The notes beneath the pieces were generated by a model. The model was not told the DNA's origin. It made no database searches and was given only the letters and a program-made list of their open reading frames with translations. 64,000 bases of DNA from Acidobacteria bacterium AB60 (GTDB lineage: Bacteria > Acidobacteriota > Terriglobia > Terriglobales > Acidobacteriaceae): positions 49,802 to 113,801 of the forward strand of contig VANK01000017.1 in NCBI GenBank assembly GCA_008682415.1, given 5' to 3'. Of this stretch, positions 45,129 to 53,270 are shown one piece after another. A program made the position numbers and the translations under genes. Position 1 is the stretch's first letter, and the number at the start of each line of letters is the position of its first letter.

Positions 45129-46103
45129 CTACACCAGCGCGTTCTTCGCCGGAACGAAGCTCCGGTAACACACCACGCGCTCCCCGTCGAGCGGATCGGT
45201 GACCGGCAGCGCCAGCAGGCGCGCCTGCAGGGCGATTCGCTCCAGCTTGCCCTTGTCTTTCCCCGCCAGCGGCAGAGCCGTCTCCTCCGCGCTCGTCGCA
45301 GGCTGCAGCCGCGGATAGTAGTAGGCGATCCGATCGCCGAGGCCGCCCTCCATTACGAACAACCCGGACCACTCCTGGAAGAACGAGCCGCCCTCGCGAT
45401 CCACAAAGCCGGTGAGTGCCTGCACCTTTGCGCCCGCTGCCGGCGCGCCCCCCGGCAGCGCCTGCGCCAGCGTGAGGCCGTTCGCATGAACATCCGCCGC
45501 CAGCGCCACATTGAACGTGACGCGGCGGACGTAGTCCACATCGGCCAGCGGCTTGCGAAGATACGCTCCTGCCACCGGAGTCCCCACAAAACCCGTCTGC
45601 CCGTTGTAGTCGATATCCACTGCAATCATCTGGCCGGCTGCAAACTGCGCCGCATCCCCGCCTGCCAGCACCAGGGAAGTTGCGCTCGACCCGCTCTGCA
45701 CCGGCACAGCCGGCGCGGCCTGCGCGCCCACCGCCGCACTCGCCCCGCCACTCGCCGCCGCCAGCACATTCATGTGTTGCGACGCCGTCGCCAGGGCCAT
45801 CGTCAGCTTGGTCCAGTTCAGAAACGTGAAGCTCACCTGTGCGCCCAAGCTCTCCCGCACCTGCAGGAACCCAGCGGCCGGCGCGCCAGTCTCCATCACC
45901 GCGGTTCTGCTCGTGCCGCTCCGGGTAAACCCCTGAATGGACCCCAGGTCGATCCACGGCACCGGCGGCGCATCCAGGTCAAACCCGCCTTGCCGCGACG
46001 GATCGAAGACCACCGGCGCCTCCGCTCCCCTCTTCCCCGGCGCAAAATACGCGCGCACGCGCCGGGCCACCGGCGCGCCGCCGGAAATACAATTCGCTGC
46101 CAT
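45129..46103 (-). CDS. Tail tube-like protein
   Basis: A 324-residue, signal-less, beta-rich, Ala/Gly-rich protein (VPWIDLGSIQGFTRSGTSRT; SLGAQVSFTFLNWTKLTMAL), placed where a major tail protein is expected after the head-completion genes. Its ATG overlaps the upstream stop by one base. The assignment is by position and texture, not by a clear motif. Confidence 0.5.
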   Translation of the reverse strand: MAANCISGGAPVARRVRAYFAPGKRGAEAPVVFDPSRQGGFDLDAPPVPWIDLGSIQGFTRSGTSRTAVMETGAPAAGFLQVRESLGAQVSFTFLNWTKLTMALATASQHMNVLAAASGGASAAVGAQAAPAVPVQSGSSATSLVLAGGDAAQFAAGQMIAVDIDYNGQTGFVGTPVAGAYLRKPLADVDYVRRVTFNVALAADVHANGLTLAQALPGGAPAAGAKVQALTGFVDREGGSFFQEWSGLFVMEGGLGDRIAYYYPRLQPATSAEETALPLAGKDKGKLERIALQARLLALPVTDPLDGERVVCYRSFVPAKNALV

Positions 46104-46588
46104 CACTCCCCCTGCTCCTCATAGCTGTAGACCATCACCTTCACTGACCGGCTCAGCCGATCCCGCTGCGTCACCCGTGGCAGGTACACCGGCTCGTCCC
46201 AGAAAACCTGGGTCAACAGCGGCGCCGGCGGCGTGGCCATGTAGCTCATCTTGGGCGCGCGAAACGGCTCGAGCAGGCATCCGATCTCCCGATCCATGTC
46301 GCTCAGCACCCGCCCCCGGTCCAGCCCCCCAAAACTCTGGCTACCACACGTGCAGTACGCAATCTCGCACTCCTGCCCCACCAGCTTCGAGGCCAGGTCC
46401 GCCTCCACGCCCATGCCCAGCCATCGCACCACAAAGACATCGGCCGGCATCTGCGCAAACGGCGCCTCCGCCTCTTCCACCACGATCCCCGGCCGCACCG
46501 CGCCGCGGAGAAGGATGGTCCTCTCCGGGTTCAGTGCCGCCAGACGATTGCGCAACGCCATGTAAAACGAATCCTTCGCATTCTGCAT
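46103..46588 (-). CDS. Phage head-tail protein (tail completion type)
   Basis: 161 residues; a mixed alpha/beta protein (YMALRNRLAALNPERTILLR; DVFVVRWLGMGVEADLASKL) with four Cys in CEIAYCTCGSQSF. Size and order fit tail-terminator/gp-type completion proteins. It is coupled to the tail tube-like gene. A 174-bp gap to the upstream gene holds GGGATCA/GGGAACA repeats. Confidence 0.5.
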   Translation of the reverse strand: MQNAKDSFYMALRNRLAALNPERTILLRGAVRPGIVVEEAEAPFAQMPADVFVVRWLGMGVEADLASKLVGQECEIAYCTCGSQSFGGLDRGRVLSDMDREIGCLLEPFRAPKMSYMATPPAPLLTQVFWDEPVYLPRVTQRDRLSRSVKVMVYSYEEQGE

Positions 46589-46762
46589 AAAAGCAGGGAA
46601 AAAGGATCAGGGATCAGGGAACAGAAAAGACTCCGTTCCGCCAACCCGGCCCTTGATTCCCAATTCCTTTCCTAGACTTGTTTTGGAACCTGATGTTCGA
46701 GCTGGACGAGAATCCCGATTGGCCATCAGCATTCCAGCTGTTCCCGGAACCTGTTCCCTCTT

Positions 46763-47197
46763 TCAAACTCCCTTCTGCCCCGTCTCGCGCAGCAGCAGGC
46801 GATAGAGATACACCTGGCCAAACGCCTCGTTCGAGGCCACCGACTCGATCAGGTACTCCTGCCCGGCCACCATCACCGTCAACGTCATGGCAAACAACGC
46901 CAGCGCATCGCCCAGCTCCAGCGCGGCCACCTGCTGTTCCACGCTGGTGGCGGAAAGCAGCAGCTCCCACTGCGACGCTCCTCCCTCCTGGTACCGTGGC
47001 CGCAGCTTGCGCATCGCCGCCGGGCTCAGCACCACTTCGGCCAGTTGGTTGGCCACCAGCCCCAGTTCGCTCATGTTGCCGTCCGTCGTCGTCGCGCTCA
47101 CCCGCAGTTGGGCGCTGGTGCCGCCCACGCTGCGCAGCAGCGCGTCGGCCAGCATCTGCGGCGCGCCCGTCGGGTTGCGCGGTGCCGTATCGCTCAT
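46763..47197 (-). CDS. Small phage head-tail joining protein
   Basis: 144 residues (LADALLRSVGGTSAQLRVSA; LALFAMTLTVMVAGQEYLIE). It begins 3 bp after the preceding gene's stop and has the size and fold prediction (beta-barrel) of head-tail stoppers. Identified by position. Confidence 0.5.
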   Translation of the reverse strand: MSDTAPRNPTGAPQMLADALLRSVGGTSAQLRVSATTTDGNMSELGLVANQLAEVVLSPAAMRKLRPRYQEGGASQWELLLSATSVEQQVAALELGDALALFAMTLTVMVAGQEYLIESVASNEAFGQVYLYRLLLRETGQKGV

Positions 47198-47200
47198 CGC

Positions 47201-47824
47201 TCACCCCACCTTGCTGGCCACGTACGGCCGCAGCCACTGCTTCACGGTGTCGTCCAGCAGCGAGCTCGAGAAGTACTGCAGCTGCATGGTGTCCACCCGC
47301 GAATGGCTGGCGTTCAGCGCGGGCGTGGCCTGCGCGTTGCGCACAATCTGCGCGCACGCCGTCTTCACGTCGTCGCCAATCGTGCTCAACCCCGCCGTGT
47401 AAGTCACGCTGAGTTCGTTGAAGGCGATACCGAACAGGTTCATGGGCAGCGTCAACTCCCCGCCCAGCGGATCGAAGTCGACCGTGTCCACATCCACCGC
47501 CACCCACTGCCCCGGCAGCGAAAACGCCCAGGCGATGTCGTAGAGCGGATAGCCCGCCAGTTCCCCGCGCCGGGGCCGCGCATACCGTCCCTGCACGCTC
47601 ACCAGCGGCGAAGTGGCCGCCCCCATCGGCGCCAGCGGCAGATAGCTCAGCCGCACTGTCTGCGCGTCGCGCATCATGCGAATGCGCTCCGTGTACTCCG
47701 TCACGTTCAGGTCCGCCCGACGGCAGTAACTGTTGATCAGCGCCGTCGCCCCGGTAATCCAATCGGCCGTCGTCGCGGCCGGCAATCCGTAGTTGGGGTA
47801 ATCCGCCGGTTGCAGATACGCCAT
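47201..47824 (-). CDS. Head-tail connector/adaptor-like protein
   Basis: 207 residues. The N-terminus ADYPNYGLPAATTADWITGA and TALINSYCRRADLNVTEYTE match the helical start of gp6/DUF-type adaptors that follow capsid genes. The rest is beta (LVSVQGRYARPRRGELAGYP; VTYTAGLSTIGDDVKTACAQ). Confidence 0.6.
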   Translation of the reverse strand: MAYLQPADYPNYGLPAATTADWITGATALINSYCRRADLNVTEYTERIRMMRDAQTVRLSYLPLAPMGAATSPLVSVQGRYARPRRGELAGYPLYDIAWAFSLPGQWVAVDVDTVDFDPLGGELTLPMNLFGIAFNELSVTYTAGLSTIGDDVKTACAQIVRNAQATPALNASHSRVDTMQLQYFSSSLLDDTVKQWLRPYVASKVG

Positions 47825-47840
47825 ATGCTCCTCCGAAAAA

Positions 47841-47872
47841 CAGTGATCAGTGAACAGTGATCAGTGATCAGA
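47841..47872. repeat. Heptamer array CAGTGAT/CAGTGAA
   Basis: Four to five units of period 7 before the adaptor gene. Confidence 0.85.
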
Positions 47873-47881
47873 TCTGGGCGC

Positions 47882-47909
47882 GAACAAAAAGCCCGAGCCG
47901 CCGTGGCTC
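47882..47909 (-). terminator. Terminator after the capsid gene
   Basis: Minus-strand hairpin GAGCC-N5-GGCTC followed by GGGCTTTTTGTT. It splits the head genes from the adaptor and tail genes. Confidence 0.6.
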
Positions 47910-47940
47910 ATGCCTATATTCCCCGCGCCCTGTTCCTCGC

Positions 47941-48014
47941 TCCCTATTCCCTGTTCACTGCCACCGTTCACTGTTCACTGTTCACTGCTTACTGATCACT
48001 GACCACTGATCACT
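47941..48014. repeat. Heptamer array TTCACTG / CTGATCA
   Basis: About nine period-7 units (TTCACTG, then ACTGATC) right after the capsid stop. Confidence 0.85.
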
Positions 48015-48019
48015 CGTCT

Positions 48020-48988
48020 TTATCGATCCACCAGCACCTGGTAGTGCGCGTAGCTGGCGCCCTTCACCACCACCGCCCCGAACTTCACCGCCACGTACTG
48101 CTGGGTCAGCGAGCCCGGCATGCCCAGCTGGAAGATGCGCGGCGCCGGATCGCCCAACCAGTGGTACTCGATCAGGTCTTCCGTCACGATGTATGCCGGC
48201 AGCACCGCCGAACCCGAGCCCGGCGTCCCCGTGTAGCTGAGGCTCCAGTCAGGAATCAGCGGCAGGTCGCCCGCCTGCGTCGACAGCATCTTCACCCGGA
48301 ATCCGCCCGTGATCTGGTCGCTGTTCAGCACCACGTTGAACTCCGCCTTCATCTCCCGGTCGATCAGGTCCAGCAGCACCGGGTTGGCGTAGATGGCCGT
48401 GGGCCGCACATGATACCCGTTGCTGGCCACCATCTGCGCCACCGTCGACTTCAATCCATCCACGATCGAAGCCGTGGTGCCGATGGTCGTGGTGTTGCCC
48501 CCCGCCGCGATCTGCGCGGTCACGCCCATGTACTGGGTCGTGGTTGGCGCGCTCAGGCTGGTGTCGTTGCCGTTCCACAGCGCCACATCGTGCGTCACCA
48601 TCAGCCCGCTCACCGTGTCCGCCAGGTCCTTGGCCTGCAGGTAGGCAAACTGCTGCTGCTGATTGCCCAACTCCACGTCGAAGAGGTTGTAGTTGATCTG
48701 CGCCACAATCGCCTTCAGCGGCACGCTGCGCTCCACCCGCGTGGGACTCACCGTGGGAGCTACAATCGCGCGCGGATTCACAAAGCCCGCGGTGCCCGGA
48801 TTGGGCAGCGCCGTCTCTTCGAAAAAGCGCGAGGGATGGCCGGTGGCCGGCACCTGCTTGATACGCTGCCCAAACGGGCTCGAGCGCCGGCAGATGTCGA
48901 AAATCTCGGCCTGGTACAGCGGCACTTCCACGGCGCCGGGCCCGATGAAATCGGCTGCGGCATGAATATCAGCAAACGATACGTTCAT
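48020..48988 (-). CDS. HK97-like major capsid protein
   Basis: A 322-residue protein. N-terminal helix, FDICRRSSPFGQRIKQVPAT, a P-loop/E-loop-like region, TVERSVPLKAIVAQINYNLF-type strands, and a C-terminal domain with IYANPVLLDLIDREMKAEFN and HWLGDPAPRIFQLG. Position after the portal, protease and a coiled-coil gene supports capsid. No long N-terminal scaffold domain is fused. Confidence 0.75.
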   Translation of the reverse strand: MNVSFADIHAAADFIGPGAVEVPLYQAEIFDICRRSSPFGQRIKQVPATGHPSRFFEETALPNPGTAGFVNPRAIVAPTVSPTRVERSVPLKAIVAQINYNLFDVELGNQQQQFAYLQAKDLADTVSGLMVTHDVALWNGNDTSLSAPTTTQYMGVTAQIAAGGNTTTIGTTASIVDGLKSTVAQMVASNGYHVRPTAIYANPVLLDLIDREMKAEFNVVLNSDQITGGFRVKMLSTQAGDLPLIPDWSLSYTGTPGSGSAVLPAYIVTEDLIEYHWLGDPAPRIFQLGMPGSLTQQYVAVKFGAVVVKGASYAHYQVLVDR

Positions 48989-49160
48989 AATGTCCTTCTG
49001 CCTTCAAGGCACGTAGGGGCCCGCGCCGCCCTTCGCAGGGTGCGAAGCGGCAGCTGTGCGAGCTCGGTTGAAATTGACTTGCGCGCGAATGGGCGCAGCG
49101 CAGTGACGATTGAAAAGCCAGGCAACTCCGCGCGATGGGAATCGAGCTGAGAGCTGAGAC

Positions 49161-49628
49161 CTAATAGCTACTCTCGATCGCGCCCGCTCGCAGCAGCTGG
49201 CTCTTCACCGCAATCCGCTGCTCCAGGCTCAGCCCCGCAAGCGCCGCATCCAGCACCTTCACGTCTACCGGCCCTTCGCCCACTCCATGCTTGGCCAGCA
49301 TGGCCGTGGTCGCCGCCGGCAAGGTCTTGCGCGCCGGAGCCGGAGGCGCCTTGGGCGCCGCGCCCGCCGCGTCCAGAGCCTCCGCGGTATCGCCCTGCCC
49401 GGCCGCCGGCTCCCGCACCGCCGCCTTCAGAGAGGCGATCTCCTCCTCGGCGGCCGCCAGCTTCTGCGCCAGCTCCTCCTCGCGGCGCGTCTGCTCCACG
49501 GTGGCCGAGATGCGCTCCACCTGCCCGCTCAAAAACGTCTGGCGCTCCTCCATCCAGGCCAGCGTTCGTTCCAGCAACGCCGCCGCGGACTCAAGCCGCG
49601 TCAGCAACTCGTGTTCTCGTGTCTCCAT
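49161..49628 (-). CDS. Coiled-coil protein, probable scaffold
   Basis: 155 residues; a long coiled coil (ERTLAWMEERQTFLSGQVER to EEEIASLKAAV, ~20-72), an Ala/Pro linker, and a short C-terminal helical domain (VLDAALAGLSLEQRIAVKSQ). Location between protease and capsid genes fits a capsid scaffold. Confidence 0.6.
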   Translation of the reverse strand: METREHELLTRLESAAALLERTLAWMEERQTFLSGQVERISATVEQTRREEELAQKLAAAEEEIASLKAAVREPAAGQGDTAEALDAAGAAPKAPPAPARKTLPAATTAMLAKHGVGEGPVDVKVLDAALAGLSLEQRIAVKSQLLRAGAIESSY

Positions 49629-49935
49629 CGTTCCTTCCTTTCTGAAGTGCAGGGAACAGGGAATAGGGAACAGGGAATAGGGAAACAGATATCAGAGAGC
49701 ACAGGACAGAAAGACCCGCGCGTTCACTCTGCCCTGCCGCTCTGCCGAAGGCTGGTTCTCCATACCCCGGAGAGGCGGTGCCGCGTTTGTTGCCGCGCCA
49801 CCCCCTGCCCCGCACATCGAAGCCGCTCCGGGATTCGCCCCAAAAACAGAAGAGCCCTCCGCCTCCCGCGAAGAGCTCCCTGTTCCCTATTCCCTATTCC
49901 CTGTTCCCTGTTCCCTGTTCCCTCGTCCCTCGTCC
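49629..49935. other. 307-bp gap with two heptamer arrays
   Basis: GGGAACA/GGGAATA units at 49650-49686 and TTCCCTG/TTCCCTA units at 49878-49938. The middle has a CCCCAAAAACAG stretch that would give a T-rich tail on the minus strand, possibly a weak terminator. No gene seen. Confidence 0.7.
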
Positions 49936-50436
49936 CTAATTCCCCATCCGGAAACTCGTCTCCCGGTACGCCGCCTTGTCGCGCAGCAGAATCGCCGCGC
50001 CGGTGAAGGTCACCTGCGTCAGCTTCCAGATCTCGGCCCGCATGTTCTCCACGTGGGCATCGGCGATCTCGTAGCTCATCCCCAGCGCCTGCGGGCCGTG
50101 CGCCTCGATGGCCTGCGCCACGTCCGGAAAATCCCGGCCGTACAGATAGCCGCGCACCACCAGCCGCTTGCCGTTCAGCACCGCCTCGGTCAACAGCCCG
50201 ATCTTGCAGCGCGCATCATGTCCATCCCATCCCGGCCGATAATCTACCGCCATCCCCAGCAGCGACGGCAAGGCCTTCTCCGCCGCCTCGCGCGTCAGCA
50301 GCACGCGGTGTCCGCGCGCCCCCGACGGCGACTTGTCGCTCGCGACATTCACCAGGGTCAGCACCCCCTCGAACGCCACCCGGTTGGGGTGGCCCTCGAC
50401 AGCCGGCAACTTCACTGCCATTGCTTCCAGTTGCAT
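49936..50436 (-). CDS. Probable prohead protease
   Basis: 166 residues. VAFEGVLTLVNVASDKSPSG, then LLTREAAEKALPSLLGMAVD, and the strand SYEIADAHVENMRAEIWKLT. Size, order (between portal and scaffold/capsid) and the phrase GMSYEIADAHV suggest a prohead protease; I cannot certify the catalytic triad. The TAG stop abuts a TAGGGAC heptamer array. Confidence 0.6.
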   Translation of the reverse strand: MQLEAMAVKLPAVEGHPNRVAFEGVLTLVNVASDKSPSGARGHRVLLTREAAEKALPSLLGMAVDYRPGWDGHDARCKIGLLTEAVLNGKRLVVRGYLYGRDFPDVAQAIEAHGPQALGMSYEIADAHVENMRAEIWKLTQVTFTGAAILLRDKAAYRETSFRMGN

Positions 50437-50754
50437 CGATTTTTCCCCTCGTGGGCCAGGTTCGGCCCGGTTCCCGTGAACAGTGGTCAGTGAACAGTGG
50501 ACAGTGATCAGTGGTCAGTGGTCAGTGAACAGTCGCTGTCGCTTTAGCTCTTAGCTTTTCGCTCTTAGCTCTTAGCTCTTAGCTGGTGCGATTGGGAGCG
50601 GAATGTTCTCCCTCACATCCCTTCGTCACCACATTCCTTCTTCACCCGTTCACCTCCTCACCTCTTCACCGTTTCACCCATTCACCCCTTCACCTCTTCA
50701 CCGCTTCATTCCCTGTTCCCTGTTCCCTGTTCCCTACTCCCTGTTCCCTGTTCC
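50437..50754. other. 318-bp gap filled with four repeat families
   Basis: Plus strand order: CAGTGAT/CAGTGGT heptamers (50476-50532), CTCTTAG heptamers (50545-50584), TTCACCNN octamers (50636-50708), TTCCCTG/TTCCCTA heptamers (50709-50766). No gene. Confidence 0.9.
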
Positions 50755-52005
50755 CTACTCCCTGTCCCCTGTCCTCGCCGGCAGCCCGCGCATCGCCCGC
50801 ACCTCGTCCACCGTCAGCACGCCGGCCTTCAGCAGCTCCACCTGCACCGCAAGCTCCGTGTTCTCATCGCGCGCGCTCAGGTCGTTGAAGACGAACTCGA
50901 AGCCGCGCCACCCAATGCACTTGCCGAACAGATCGCGGGTGATATGCCCGGCGATCAGCTGGGCCAGCGGCGAGATCGCCCCGCGAAAGGCCTCGTCCGC
51001 CAGCTCCGCCGCGGTCGAGCGGTTCACGTCGCTCTCCAGGCCCAGCAGCAGCGGCGGCAAGCCAAACGCGTTGGCCACCATGCGAATCAGGAACCGCTGC
51101 CACTCCAGGCGCAGATCGGAGTCCGTGCCCGCCGCGAAGCGCAGCACCTCCGGCTTCTGCTCGGTCGAGAGCAGCGGCACCCTGCCCGTCCCCTCGATCT
51201 CGTCCTGCCACCAGCGGATCAGCCGGTCGTGCTGCGCGGGCGTGGCCTCGTTCAGCCACAGCGCATACTGCGCCACCGAGTTCGCCGCCAGCTTGCCCGC
51301 GTACCGGTGCGCGCTCAGGAACTCGTTCACCGTCTCGAACGCCACCTCCAGCGGCCCCAGCCCGAAGGGCGTAAAGCTTCGCGGATTCATGCGCAGATAC
51401 AGCAGCTGATCGTCGCGCAGCTCCACCGCCGCCGACTCCACCTGGCCGGGCAGCACCTGCGCGTATCGCGGCGTCTCCACCGTGCCGTCCCATTTGCCGT
51501 TAATCCGGATCGACGCGCCATCCACCGCCCACAGCATCGCCGGCCGCTGCGGGTCCCCGGTGCGCTCCATCTCGATCGCGCCATATCCGCCGGTCAGCGC
51601 ATCCTCAATCACCTGCTCGATCAGCGTGCGAAAGCTGTCCGAGGGGTTGGGCTCCTGCAAGACCAGCCGCAACGCCTTCTGCCGATCCGCCCTCTCCTGC
51701 CCTTCGCCGGGCGCGCCGCCCTCGCCGACGGCGCAGCCATCGCCGGGCGCGCAGGCCCGGATCTGCCAGTTCATCGCCGCTACGCGGTCCTTGATCACGT
51801 TGATCGCCCGCCGCACCACCGGCGTCTCGGCAAACCGGCGCAAATTGGCCGGCGTCGGCTTGGGCAGCAACCGCCCCGCCGCCGGCGCCGGGCTCAGGAT
51901 CGACGGCAACGCCAGCGTGCGCCGCTCCGCCTCGGGACCGCCGGCCCTGGCCTTCCCCCGGCCGCCGCGCCCCCACATTCCCCGAATCTGTTCTCGAATC
52001 TTCAC
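50755..52005 (-). CDS. Phage portal protein
   Basis: A 416-residue HK97-type portal through which DNA enters the capsid. RRAINVIKDRVAAMNWQIRA, DALTGGYGAIEMER, the wing/stem region LVPLLSTEQKPEVLRFAAGT-like and the clip helix MVANAFGLPPLLLGLESDVN match the family. GTG start at 52005 with AAGGAG upstream. The C-terminal RTGDRE and TAG stop are written by heptamer repeats. Confidence 0.85.
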   Translation of the reverse strand: MKIREQIRGMWGRGGRGKARAGGPEAERRTLALPSILSPAPAAGRLLPKPTPANLRRFAETPVVRRAINVIKDRVAAMNWQIRACAPGDGCAVGEGGAPGEGQERADRQKALRLVLQEPNPSDSFRTLIEQVIEDALTGGYGAIEMERTGDPQRPAMLWAVDGASIRINGKWDGTVETPRYAQVLPGQVESAAVELRDDQLLYLRMNPRSFTPFGLGPLEVAFETVNEFLSAHRYAGKLAANSVAQYALWLNEATPAQHDRLIRWWQDEIEGTGRVPLLSTEQKPEVLRFAAGTDSDLRLEWQRFLIRMVANAFGLPPLLLGLESDVNRSTAAELADEAFRGAISPLAQLIAGHITRDLFGKCIGWRGFEFVFNDLSARDENTELAVQVELLKAGVLTVDEVRAMRGLPARTGDRE

Positions 52006-52314
52006 TCGTCTCGCTCCTTGGAAAAAAGCAGGAAGCAGGGAATAGGAACAGGGAACAGAAAAACCGTCCCTGTGCTCTGCCGCGCCCCGTGCCGATCGAC
52101 CTTGTTGCCCGCGCCCCAAAAAACAAAAGGCACAGCGTTGTTCGCTGTGCCTTTGTTGCAGGGTTCAGTGATCAGGGTTCGGTGATCAGAAAACGGCTCA
52201 CTGCGCCCCCCTCACTTCATGTCTTCTTCACTCATTCACTTTTTCACTCATTCACATCTTCACTCCCGCTGACCACTGATCACTGACCACTGATCACTGA
52301 CCACTGGCCACTGC
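52006..52314. other. 309-bp gap with repeats and a terminator
   Basis: GGGAATA-type units (52030-52060), a strong minus-strand terminator (52117-52154), then CAGTGAT heptamers, TTCACTCN octamers and ACTGATC heptamers (52164-52319). No gene. Confidence 0.85.
52117..52154 (-). terminator. Rho-independent terminator after the DUF3037 gene
   Basis: Perfect 12-bp stem AAAGGCACAGCG / CGCTGTGCCTTT, 5-base loop, with TTTTGTTTTTT on the minus strand. It isolates the kinase/DUF3037 pair from the portal gene. Confidence 0.88.
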
Positions 52315-53151
52315 TCACTCCCGCACCAGCTCCCGCCGCGCCGTAGCCGCCACCCGCGCCATGTCCGCGGTCGTCAGCACCCGGATCTGATGCTCCTCCA
52401 TCGTCTCCACGCCGAAGCGATACATCTCCAGCCGCTCCGGCTCGTCCTCTCCCGCCAGCCGCGCCGCCGGCTCCACGATCGCCGTCAGCTCCAGCCCGGC
52501 CTTCTCCACCCGCTCCACGCCCGCCCGCAGCCCGGCCGCCGAGAAGGCAAGCACCTTGGCCATCTCCACCCCGCCCTCCAGGCTCACCGCGTGAAACATG
52601 CGGATCATCCCGTTGGGCCGGTACCCCATGTCGATCCGCAGCGGATCCCCCGGCCGGGTGTAGTCGGCGGCGCGGATCTGCTTGCGCAGCAGGTCCCACA
52701 CGCCGGCGCGCTCAAACTCTCCCCGCATCCCCGCCTGGATCGCCGCCCGCCCCCGCAGCCGCGATACCTTCTCTCGCGGCGGCGGCTCCACGTATAGCCG
52801 CATCAGCTCGTCCACCCCCGCCGGCAGGCTCTCCGCCAGGTACGCCTTGGGCTCCGTCATCTGCACGCTCAGCGACAGCGACTCGTCGAGGATCTTCTGC
52901 AACCTCCCGTCCCGGTCCTCGCCCAGCCGCCGGCGCAGTTCGCTCTCCATCCCCTCCAGCAGCCCCGTATCCGCCTCCGGATCGAGACAGCGCACCCGCC
53001 GCCAGTCGCGCGTGAAGCGCACCTCCATCCGCCCCCCCGCACCCTCCTCGCGCAGAAGCACCCCGATATGCACGTACTCGTTCCGCACCGCATCCGGCAC
53101 ATACCGGAGCAGCTGAAACGTGCACTCGCGACGGTGGCTTTGTTCGTCCAT
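52315..53151 (-). CDS. DUF3037 protein, partner of the HipA-like kinase
   Basis: A 278-residue protein with the DUF3037 opening CTFQLLRYVPDAVRNEYVHI and GVLLREEGAGGRMEVRFTRD (residues ~10-48). The remainder is helical with no catalytic pattern I can name. DUF3037 genes frequently sit beside HipA-like kinase genes, which suggests a functional pair (antitoxin, substrate or cofactor). The TGA stop lies in a CAGTGAG heptamer. Its own downstream terminator marks it as the end of a small cargo unit. Confidence 0.85.
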   Translation of the reverse strand: MDEQSHRRECTFQLLRYVPDAVRNEYVHIGVLLREEGAGGRMEVRFTRDWRRVRCLDPEADTGLLEGMESELRRRLGEDRDGRLQKILDESLSLSVQMTEPKAYLAESLPAGVDELMRLYVEPPPREKVSRLRGRAAIQAGMRGEFERAGVWDLLRKQIRAADYTRPGDPLRIDMGYRPNGMIRMFHAVSLEGGVEMAKVLAFSAAGLRAGVERVEKAGLELTAIVEPAARLAGEDEPERLEMYRFGVETMEEHQIRVLTTADMARVAATARRELVRE

Positions 53152-53164
53152 GGCGTTATACCGC

Positions 53165-53266
53165 GTGCATGAAAGTGATCGAGTGAAAGAGTGACCCAGT
53201 GATGAAGTACCGTCATTGACGCGCGGACTTGATCACTTCATCACTCCATTACTTGATCACTCGCTT
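53165..53266. repeat. Octamer inverted repeat without a gene (possible empty cassette)
   Basis: GTGATCGA/GTGAAAGA/GTGACCCA/GTGATGAA units run into about 30 bp of unique DNA, then the inverted TTCATCAC-type units. The right arm (53228-53266) matches 4654-4692 at 37 of 39 bases. It lies between the kinase and DUF3037 genes. Confidence 0.8.
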
Positions 53267-53270
53267 CCCA

